IMG/VR virus record: IMGVR_UViG_3300042402_002715
Coordinates: 1 to 64,000 of that record
Reading direction: 5' to 3' (one strand)
DNA: 64,000 nt
DNA from: a virus
Shown here: positions 59,308 to 64,000 of the stretch, one piece after another
Layout of the letters: the number at the start of each line of letters is the position of its first letter
How positions within the stretch are numbered: the first letter of the stretch is position 1
Notes under the pieces: model-generated
Database searches by the model: none
What the model was told of the DNA's origin: nothing
The model's input: only the letters and a program-made list of their open reading frames with translations
Made by a program: the position numbers and the translations under genes

Positions 59308-59814
59308 TTAATCTTCGATGCTATCAAGTAATTCAACAACCTCATCAACTGATTTTTCTAACACTTTTATATTTTTTATTGTGGCATCATCTTCAGCAAA
59401 ATCTTCTAAATCTCTAACTTTATCATAAGCAGATTCCAAGTCATTTAATAATCCATTAAGATCAATATCATAATCTTCAAAATCACTTTTATGAAGTTTG
59501 ACACCTTTTTCATTATAAGACCTAACCAATTGTTTAAGAACACTTAATGTTTTTTTCATTTTGATAAAATCATCCATTAAATCTTCAGCTACTTTATATT
59601 GGCCGTGTTCAAAAGAATCTCCTTTTATCATTGTTTTTAATTTACCAAATGCAATCATCATTCTACCAACACCATTAAATATTGCCATTGAAATATTGTT
59701 TGCGGTTTTTCTAACTTTCAAATCTTTTTTTACGTTTGGGTAACCATCTTCATTAATTACACGTTTAACAATTCTTGTTAAGTCTGATTCTGTTAATCTT
59801 ATTATTCTTTTCAT
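59308..59814 (-). CDS. Head-tagged helical protein
   Basis: 168 residues. The N-terminus contains LTRIVKRVINEDG with a predicted protease cut after VINE (residue 22). The rest is all-helical, acidic at the C-terminus (VDEVVELLDSIED). Not recognised. Late-type motif upstream at 59831-59840. A virion gene isolated among tRNA genes. Confidence 0.66.
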   Translation of the reverse strand: MKRIIRLTESDLTRIVKRVINEDGYPNVKKDLKVRKTANNISMAIFNGVGRMMIAFGKLKTMIKGDSFEHGQYKVAEDLMDDFIKMKKTLSVLKQLVRSYNEKGVKLHKSDFEDYDIDLNGLLNDLESAYDKVRDLEDFAEDDATIKNIKVLEKSVDEVVELLDSIED

Positions 59815-59830
59815 AATTTTTATATTTTAT

Positions 59831-59840
59831 TAATAAATAT
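59831..59840 (-). promoter_or_regulatory. Late-type promoter motif
   Basis: Minus strand reads ATATTTATTAATA about 17 nt upstream of the ATG at 59814. Confidence 0.58.
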
Positions 59841-59860
59841 ATAGATGATTAAAAAAGTTG

Positions 59861-59934
59861 TACCCCCAGCAGGACTCGAACCTGCAAAAATGTGAGCCTA
59901 AATCACACTCGTATACCAATTCCGACATAGAGGC
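59861..59934 (-). tRNA. tRNA-Leu (TAG), short variable loop
   Basis: Acceptor GCCTCTA/TGGGGGT (three G-U pairs), Leu-like D arm, stem TGTGA/TCACA with loop TTTAGGC, T arm GCAGG-TTCGAGT-CCTGC. The variable loop is only TTTTT, unlike the long arm usual in bacterial Leu tRNAs. Confidence 0.85.
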
Positions 59935-59943
59935 ATTTTGTTG

Positions 59944-60015
59944 AGGTCCTAATTGGAATCAAACCAATCTAACCGGTTTTGCAGACCGGTGCCTAAGTCT
60001 CTCGGCCATAGGACC
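59944..60015 (-). tRNA. tRNA-Cys (GCA)
   Basis: Acceptor GGTCCTA/TAGGACC; stem CCGGT/ACCGG with loop CTGCAAA; T arm ATTGG-TTTGATT-CCAAT. Confidence 0.93.
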
Positions 60016-60020
60016 ATATA

Positions 60021-60476
60021 TTAACGGCAGTGGTAATCTGCCGCTTTTGTTGCAATTTGATTATGGGGTTTTATATTTGTTTTATATCCCAAGGATGTCG
60101 CCCACCCAACAGCTGGTTGAACCAGTTTTGAACTAAAGTGTTTTTCATCACTATTAAAGTCCAAATCAATTTCAACTTTTACTTTTACTTTCTGGGTTAA
60201 CCATTCGGCAACCTCAATTGAATAATCGGCCTCATTCCAAAGACGTGTCCATTTATCTTTTATTTTTTTCACTTTTTGTTTGTGAAGAATATAATGAACA
60301 CCCCTATTTCCATACCTATATGCTATTACCGTAACATACACGGTACTTCTTCTGTGGTTTTGTGAGTCAGTCCCAATGTGGACTTCCACCCAGGGACATT
60401 CTTTTAGAACACCCAAAGTGTGATTAACCACATCTGGTATTGCAACACCATTAACCGTTCTAAAAACTCTGTTCAT
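60021..60476 (-). CDS. RNase H-like protein, YkuK/DUF458 family
   Basis: 151 residues. HIGTDSQNHRRSTVYVTVIA near residue 33 and DLDFNSDEKHFSSKL near 105 match the DUF458 (YkuK) RNase H-like family, which retains acidic catalytic-type residues. Nuclease activity has been predicted but not shown to my knowledge. The gene lies between tRNA genes, so an RNA-related role is plausible. Confidence 0.78.
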   Translation of the reverse strand: MNRVFRTVNGVAIPDVVNHTLGVLKECPWVEVHIGTDSQNHRRSTVYVTVIAYRYGNRGVHYILHKQKVKKIKDKWTRLWNEADYSIEVAEWLTQKVKVKVEIDLDFNSDEKHFSSKLVQPAVGWATSLGYKTNIKPHNQIATKAADYHCR

Positions 60477-60498
60477 TTTAGTTAATTTTAATTGTTTG

Positions 60499-60571
60499 TG
60501 GACAGGGAGGGTGTCGAACCCCCGACTCCAGGATCTTCAATCCTGAGCTCTACCAACTGAGCTACCTGTCC
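60499..60571 (-). tRNA. tRNA-Phe (GAA)
   Basis: Acceptor GGACAGG/CCTGTCC; stem CAGGA/TCCTG with loop TTGAAGA; T arm GGGGG-TTCGACA-CCCTC. Confidence 0.92.
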
Positions 60572-60580
60572 TTATTTTTG

Positions 60581-60651
60581 CACGTGGTGTAGGGATCGAA
60601 CCTACCCGGCGAGGTTTTGGAGACCTGCCCGACGCCCTGTCTGTACCACGT
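60581..60651 (-). tRNA. tRNA-Trp (CCA)
   Basis: Acceptor ACGTGGT/ACCACGT; loop CTCCAAA (CCA); T arm GTAGG-TTCGATC-CCTAC. D arm is short (GAC/GTC). Confidence 0.88.
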
Positions 60652-60658
60652 AAATTTG

Positions 60659-60687
60659 CCCGACCTAGCTCGGGACCGACATCGGAT
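60659..60687 (-). other. Two small hairpins upstream of tRNA-Trp
   Basis: CCCGA/TCGGG and CCG/CGG hairpins lie back to back between the methyltransferase stop and tRNA-Trp; possible processing signals. Confidence 0.4.
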
Positions 60688-60689
60688 AT

Positions 60690-61544
60690 TCATATACTAT
60701 CTAACCAAGAATTACCAAGTTTAACATAATCTTCATTTATCTCATATCCCTCAAAATTACATTCTAAAGTTTTTGAAACAACACATTCACTTCCAGATCC
60801 TGCAAATATAATTAAAACATTTGGTTTTAATTCTTTTGGTATTGAGGATTTTATTAATTTTTCGGTTAAAGATAATGGTTTTTGTGTTGGGTGTACAATT
60901 ATTTTATGATTTTCGTGACTCTTTTTTTCTTTTGGTTCACAAAAAATGTTACAAGTATCACAATAAAAATACCTTTCTTTTGCACCCGATCCTCCAGCTA
61001 ATGATGGTATTTTTATTACATCCCTTGGTAATGCGCCATTTTCGTTTGCATTATAAATTGTTTCTTTATCACCAAATCTCCCTTTAGTTGCCTTTCTTTT
61101 TTTTCCTGCGGCATTCTTAATAAAACTTTCAGTATAATCTTCTCTAACATCATCCAAATTAAAATTTACAGTTTCACCTTTCCAAACATGGATTATTGAT
61201 TCGTGACTTCTTTGCCAAAATTTATAGTGTGGGACCGTTTTATTTGTATAATGCCAGACTAACCATTTTTTTGTTTCATACTTAATATTAACAAATATAT
61301 GTGCTAAAATCTCACTAAAACCATAAATAAAAATAGAACCACCAGGTTTTAATACTCTATATGATTCAATAAACCATTCATTACACCAATCCAAATAATC
61401 CTTTAATGTTCTTTTATCTGAATCATTACCAAAATCTTTACCTATATTATATGGTGGATCTATAATGATTGTATCAATTGTATTGTCTTCTTTTTTTTTT
61501 AATTCGATTATACAGTCAACATTTAATATTTTGTTTTTTAACAT
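60690..61544 (-). CDS. DNA methyltransferase (N6-A or N4-C)
   Basis: 284 residues. Catalytic DPPY at 29-32, SAM-side HPTQKPLSLTEKLI and FAGSGSECV near 255 (F-x-G-x-G; Ala replaces the usual Pro-Phe context). A KERYFYCDTCNIFCEPKEKK segment adds a likely zinc knuckle in the target-recognition region. Overlaps the upstream putative restriction gene by 7 nt, so they are co-transcribed. Confidence 0.9.
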   Translation of the reverse strand: MLKNKILNVDCIIELKKKEDNTIDTIIIDPPYNIGKDFGNDSDKRTLKDYLDWCNEWFIESYRVLKPGGSIFIYGFSEILAHIFVNIKYETKKWLVWHYTNKTVPHYKFWQRSHESIIHVWKGETVNFNLDDVREDYTESFIKNAAGKKRKATKGRFGDKETIYNANENGALPRDVIKIPSLAGGSGAKERYFYCDTCNIFCEPKEKKSHENHKIIVHPTQKPLSLTEKLIKSSIPKELKPNVLIIFAGSGSECVVSKTLECNFEGYEINEDYVKLGNSWLDSI

Positions 61545-62128
61545 ATCGTTATTTTTTTTACAAAATTTATTAATGATAAATCAACCTCAACCCATAGTTG
61601 GTGTGACATTGATTTAGTTATTTTACATTTAATTTTACCATCTTTACTTATACCCTCCCAACCAGAAACTCTATTTTTATATTTACCTTTTTTTCCTATT
61701 GTTTCTATCCATTTGAAATTTTTATAATCAAAAATTTCTTTATTAATATAATTTATAAAATAATTTTTATCCCAAATTTCACTATCATTTCTAGATAAAA
61801 ATAAAAAACTATCATAATTAACGTTTTCCAAAAAATCTAATTTTTCCTCAATTGTTTCAAATCTACCAAGCCTATGTGATGAAAAAATTAATTTATTATC
61901 TTTTATTGTTCCGGTTTTTAGTTGTGGTAAAAATTTATTATTATCTAATTCAAAATTTAAATCGTGACCAGTACTATGGTTAAATGCGGTATACTTAGAA
62001 TTTTCTTTGTTCATTACTTGGTCTACTAAATCTTCCCAAGCTTCTGCCTTTACTGGTATTCTATAAATTTGGTGGTGTTGATATAACTTAGTTTCAATAA
62101 GTGATAAGATCTCTTCGTTAAATTTCAT
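61538..62128 (-). CDS. Putative restriction endonuclease partner of the methyltransferase
   Basis: 196 residues from ATG 62128 (MKFNEEILSLIETKLYQHHQ). The longer frame runs through tRNA-Arg and is rejected. HDLNFELDNNKFLPQLKTGT resembles the D-(E/Q)-x-K core of PD-(D/E)XK nucleases, and the size fits Type II enzymes. The overlap with a DNA methyltransferase supports an R-M pair. The promoter -7 box ends 4 nt before the ATG. Confidence 0.6.
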   Translation of the reverse strand: MKFNEEILSLIETKLYQHHQIYRIPVKAEAWEDLVDQVMNKENSKYTAFNHSTGHDLNFELDNNKFLPQLKTGTIKDNKLIFSSHRLGRFETIEEKLDFLENVNYDSFLFLSRNDSEIWDKNYFINYINKEIFDYKNFKWIETIGKKGKYKNRVSGWEGISKDGKIKCKITKSMSHQLWVEVDLSLINFVKKITIC

Positions 62129-62132
62129 AATA

Positions 62133-62163
62133 CAAATGTAATTAAAATTTTTTAAATGACAAA
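62133..62163 (-). promoter_or_regulatory. Host-type promoter, 4 nt from ATG
   Basis: TTTG at 62163-62160 and TACATTTG at 62140-62133, 19 nt apart; drives the putative R-M operon as a leaderless message. Confidence 0.78.
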
Positions 62164-62170
62164 CTAATTG

Positions 62171-62243
62171 TACCCCCTCAGAGACTCGAACTCCGACCTG
62201 ACACCTTAGAAGAGTGTTGTACTTCCAATTATACGAAAGGGGC
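62171..62243 (-). tRNA. tRNA-Arg (TCT)
   Basis: Acceptor GCCCCTT/AGGGGGT; stem ACACT/GGTGT with loop CTTCTAA; T arm CGGAG-TTCGAGT-CTCTG. Confidence 0.92.
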
Positions 62244-62246
62244 AAA

Positions 62247-62408
62247 TAAAAGATGATGAACAACTTTATCAGGAATCCCGTCCTCAGACTTCACACACCA
62301 TTAGAGAGCTGGGTTGTTACATCAACACAATTAAGATTGAATACCTATCCTTAGTGTGTACCCTTGCGAACACCTCTCCGTGTCCGTTGTTCTACGCCTT
62401 TTATCATC
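62247..62408 (-). ncRNA. Structured RNA between two tRNA-Arg genes, ~160 nt
   Basis: The outer closing stem is GATGAT/ATCATC plus GAACAAC/GTTGTTC (13 pairs with one bulge), joining both ends. Inside is a GTGTTC-GCAA-GG..ACAC hairpin with a GNRA loop. No ORF. Family unknown. Confidence 0.6.
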
Positions 62409-62413
62409 TTTTG

Positions 62414-62485
62414 TACCTTCGGAGAGGGTCGAACTCCCAATCATCAGATTCGTATTCTGAGGCTTTTCCATTAAGCTACGAAGGT
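62414..62485 (-). tRNA. tRNA-Arg (ACG)
   Basis: Acceptor ACCTTCG/CGAAGGT; stem TCAGA/TCTGA with loop ATACGAA; A34 would need host TadA to become inosine. T arm GGGAG-TTCGACC-CTCTC. Confidence 0.91.
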
Positions 62486-62491
62486 ATATTG

Positions 62492-62565
62492 TGTGTATGA
62501 TGGGTCACGATCCCATGGCCTCCACTTTCACAGAGTGGCACTCTACCAACTGAGCTACATACACC
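62492..62565 (-). tRNA. tRNA-His (GTG)
   Basis: Acceptor GTGTATG/CATACAC with G-1 encoded; stem CCACT/AGTGG, loop CTGTGAA. The T loop is ATCGTGA, with A54 and T58 swapped. Confidence 0.9.
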
Positions 62566-62571
62566 ATGTTG

Positions 62572-62639
62572 TCCCGTATGTTGGACTTGAACCAACCTCA
62601 AGTCGGATATGAACCAACTTTGATCCCTGATCATACGGG
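62572..62639 (-). tRNA. tRNA-Met or Ile2 (CAT), short D arm
   Basis: Acceptor CCCGTAT/ATACGGG; stem GTTGG/CCGAC with loop TTCATAT; T arm GTTGG-TTCAAGT-CCAAC. The D arm is only GATC-AGG-GATC. 68 nt in all. If a lysidine substrate it would read AUA. Confidence 0.82.
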
Positions 62640-62644
62640 AGTTG

Positions 62645-62733
62645 AGGAAAGCAGTGGTAACGATCCACAATCGGAGTCTCACCGATCGCAATGCTTAGCA
62701 GGCATGCCCCGTCGCCTTCAGGGATTACTTTCC
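62645..62733 (-). tRNA. tRNA-Ser (GCT)
   Basis: Acceptor GGAAAGT/GCTTTCC; loop CTGCTAA (GCT); long variable arm with ATCGG/CCGAT; T loop ATCGTTA (A54/T58 swapped). Confidence 0.85.
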
Positions 62734-62738
62734 ATTTG

Positions 62739-62811
62739 TGCTCATCACCGGTTACGATCCGATTCTCTCCACGATATCAGCGTGGTGCTTTCCCGATTAA
62801 GCTAGATGAGC
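62739..62811 (-). tRNA. tRNA-Ile (GAT)
   Basis: Acceptor GCTCATC/GATGAGC; stem CCACG/CGTGG with loop CTGATAT; T arm ATCGG-ATCGTAA-CCGGT (A54/T58 swapped). Confidence 0.91.
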
Positions 62812-62812
62812 T

Positions 62813-62970
62813 GGTACGTATTTAGGGGTATTTCTTAACCACCCCCTCAGCTCGTCAGCATCTCGGTGGTCGATACTTTAGTCACAGCGAACCCAACTGC
62901 TGTTTCTTACTAGATGCTCGCGGCCTACTTACTCGAGACGTTACCACTACGGGGAACCCAACATTGTATC
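62813..62970 (-). ncRNA. Structured RNA between tRNA-Ile and tRNA-Asn, ~155 nt
   Basis: Helices: AGCATCT with AGATGCT (7 bp, long range), ACAGC/GCTGT, and AGGGG/CCCCT at the 3' end. GC well above the genome. No ORF. Family unknown. Confidence 0.5.
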
Positions 62971-62972
62971 TT

Positions 62973-63050
62973 TGGCGGACCAGGTAGGACTCGAACCTAC
63001 TATCCCTCGCTTAACAGGCGAAAGCTTATAACCACTTAAGCTTCTGGTCC
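62973..63050 (-). tRNA. tRNA-Asn (GTT)
   Basis: Acceptor GGACCAG/CTGGTCC; loop CTGTTAA; T arm GTAGG-TTCGAGT-CCTAC. G73 and CCA encoded. Confidence 0.92.
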
Positions 63051-63054
63051 AGTG

Positions 63055-63135
63055 TGGAAGTGGTAGGGGTCGAACCTACACGCCTTTCGGACTTGATTTA
63101 CAGTCAAGCGAGCCAGCCAAATGCTCAACACTTCC
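63055..63135 (-). tRNA. tRNA-Tyr (GTA)
   Basis: Acceptor GGAAGTG/CACTTCC; stem CTTGA/TCAAG with loop CTGTAAA; medium variable arm; T arm GTAGG-TTCGACC-CCTAC. Confidence 0.92.
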
Positions 63136-63141
63136 TTATTG

Positions 63142-63212
63142 TACCTCAAGATGGATTTGAACCACCACCGATAGTTTGTAATACTACCACGCTCCGATTA
63201 CGCCATTAGGGC
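63142..63212 (-). tRNA. tRNA-Val (TAC)
   Basis: Acceptor GCCCTAA/TTGAGGT (one C-A mismatch); stem GTAGT/ACTAT with loop ATTACAA; T arm GGTGG-TTCAAAT-CCATC. Confidence 0.86.
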
Positions 63213-63223
63213 CTTTGTTTCTA

Positions 63224-63231
63224 CAAAGATA
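63224..63231 (-). promoter_or_regulatory. Host-type -7 element for the tRNA-Val group
   Basis: TATCTTTG on the minus strand, 11 nt upstream of tRNA-Val; -33 box weak (TCTG). Confidence 0.65.
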
Positions 63232-63273
63232 ATATTTTTTTTTAATTCTTCAGACATTGACTGAATTTTTTTG

Positions 63274-63347
63274 TGTCCCCGGTGAGACTCGAACTCACAC
63301 TCTTTCCATTAAAAGTGGAAAGCTTTAACCAGTTAAGCTACGAGGAC
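63274..63347 (-). tRNA. tRNA-Lys (TTT)
   Basis: Acceptor GTCCTCG/CGGGGAC; stem TTCCA/TGGAA with loop CTTTTAA; T arm GTGAG-TTCGAGT-CTCAC. Confidence 0.93.
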
Positions 63348-63408
63348 TTTTGTTTGTTATACTTGTCACTTTCCATAACACTTGTTTTTATTTGTTTATT
63401 TTATTTAG

Positions 63409-63481
63409 TCTAAGTGACAGGGGTCGAACCTGCGGCCTGAGCGTCCCAAACGCCCCGCTCTACCATCTGAGCTACACCTAG
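63409..63481 (-). tRNA. tRNA-Pro (TGG)
   Basis: Acceptor CTAGGTG/CACTTAG; stem GGGCG/CGCTC with loop TTTGGGA; T arm GCAGG-TTCGACC-CCTGT. Confidence 0.91.
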
Positions 63482-63489
63482 TTATTATT

Positions 63490-63578
63490 TGGAGGAAGAA
63501 GTAGGTGTCGATCCCAATACCCGCAAAGGTACCACCCGTTTTCAAGACGGGGTCATAGGCCGCTATGATTCATCTTCC
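63490..63578 (-). tRNA. tRNA-Ser (TGA)
   Basis: Acceptor GGAAGAT/TTCTTCC; stem CCCGT/ACGGG with loop CTTGAAA; long variable arm; T loop ATCGACA. CCA encoded. Its 5' end overlaps the homing endonuclease stop by 26 bp. Confidence 0.87.
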
Positions 63579-64000
63579 TTTTATTCCAGTCAATTTTTGC
63601 TTTTATACTTAATTTTTCTTTTGTTTCTTTTGAAACGTATAATCCTTTAGTCCATCCTTTTAAAATATAAGCTTCTAGTTCTGTTTTTTTTATTTTTTTA
63701 TTTACACAATCTTTATTAATCCATGTGGTACCAAATTGTGAATTTTTTTCACCAGATCCTTGTCCTTTTTTAGTGTTACTTATTTTTAACTTAATATCTT
63801 CAGAATGTGTTTTTCCGTAGAAACCATTTATTTCTAATAATTTACCACCATAACCACCTAAAGCAATATTCATACATAATTTGTCTTTCAATAAACTTTC
63901 ATTTACAATTTCCTTTTCTTTATTTATTAGTAAATCCCTGTTTGGGAAAAACTCAATTATTTCTTTTGTGTGGTTTTCAATCCCGTATTTTTTAATTGAG
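63553..64000 (-). CDS. GIY-YIG/NUMOD3-type homing endonuclease (N-terminus outside window)
   Basis: The frame is open to the window edge, and residues read from there (SIKKYGIENHTKEIIEFFPN, then CMNIALGGYGG) match the C-terminal part of the GIY-YIG nuclease domain. It is followed by the DNA-binding NUMOD3 motif INGFYGKTHSEDIKLKIS and NSQFGTTWI. A TTG at 63891 is internal, not the start. A mobile endonuclease inserted beside tRNA genes, ending 26 nt inside tRNA-Ser. Confidence 0.78.
   Translation of the reverse strand, partial: SIKKYGIENHTKEIIEFFPNRDLLINKEKEIVNESLLKDKLCMNIALGGYGGKLLEINGFYGKTHSEDIKLKISNTKKGQGSGEKNSQFGTTWINKDCVNKKIKKTELEAYILKGWTKGLYVSKETKEKLSIKAKIDWNKRKMNHSGL

Noticed and set aside
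59861-59934. Ochre suppressor tRNA (anticodon TTA)
   Set aside because: Shifting the stem by one base gives a perfect 5-bp stem and loop TTTAGGC, that is anticodon TAG for Leu.
62129-62263. N-terminal extension of the putative restriction gene
   Set aside because: It would translate through tRNA-Arg and the promoter; ATG 62128 fits the promoter position.
62476-62805. ORFs of 71 and 79 codons
   Set aside because: They run across tRNA-His, Met/Ile, Ser and Ile genes.
62965-62973. Plus-strand TATCTTTG promoter
   Set aside because: It falls at the CCA end of tRNA-Asn, has no gene downstream in that direction, and is explained by tRNA sequence.
1-64000. Prophage interpretation
   Set aside because: No integrase, attachment site or flanking bacterial gene is visible; gene content is that of a lytic T4-like phage, although the window ends before either genome end.

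Overview
The window is a contiguous piece of a large, AT-rich, T4-like myovirus genome that almost certainly infects a member of the Bacteroidota (Flavobacteriia-like). The T4 link rests on recognisable gp17 (terminase), gp20 (portal), gp21 (prohead protease), gp22 (scaffold), gp23 (major capsid) and gp55 (late sigma) homologues in T4-like order. The host link rests on many TTTG-N19..22-TAnnTTTG promoters (the Bacteroidota housekeeping promoter), on start codons with A-rich leaders rather than Shine-Dalgarno sites, and on a secreted protein with a flavobacterial type IX secretion (T9SS) sorting tail.

Layout. (1) 1-10.1 kb, plus strand: a tightly packed, often overlapping glycan-type operon (glycosyltransferases, four consecutive SAM methyltransferases, a BKACE/DUF849 enzyme, a NeuD-like acetyltransferase, a sulfotransferase) with a PolB-type exonuclease and dUTPase near its start. 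(2) 10.1-14.3 kb: PhoH, a HAD-like protein, two more glycosyltransferases and the gp55-like late sigma factor. (3) 14.3-23 kb, plus strand: virion genes, including a gp5-type OB-fold baseplate protein and two Cys-rich proteins sharing a C-terminal module. (4) 23-43.2 kb, mostly minus strand: head genes (major capsid, scaffold, protease, portal, terminase) and several proteins carrying short N-terminal tags ending in an [I/L/V]-x-E cleavage motif. A plus-strand gene for ribosomal protein bS21 sits inside this block under a host-type promoter. (5) 43.2-48.3 kb: a secreted CAP protein, a UVR-motif protein divergent from a ClpC-like unfoldase, and an M20 peptidase. (6) 48.3-56.6 kb: a phage tmRNA, two paralogous large membrane-active virion proteins, a lipoprotein, a ~914-nt structured non-coding RNA, an amidase endolysin and a holin-like protein. 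(7) 56.6-63.6 kb, minus strand: about 24 tRNAs or tRNA-like genes interleaved with several structured RNAs, small ORFs, a YkuK-like protein, a putative restriction-modification pair and a homing endonuclease that runs off the window.

How it fits together. Two promoter classes are visible. Host-type promoters sit in front of translation-related and host-takeover genes (bS21, tmRNA, tRNAs, the giant RNA, the R-M pair, CAP, M20). A second motif, rTATTTATw, lies about 10-40 nt upstream of nearly every virion operon and is the natural candidate for gp55-dependent late transcription. bS21, tmRNA, tRNAs and a Clp ATPase suggest extensive control of host translation and proteolysis. The tag set suggests that many proteins are packaged into the head and matured by the phage protease. 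No rRNA, CRISPR array, insertion sequence or integrase was seen.
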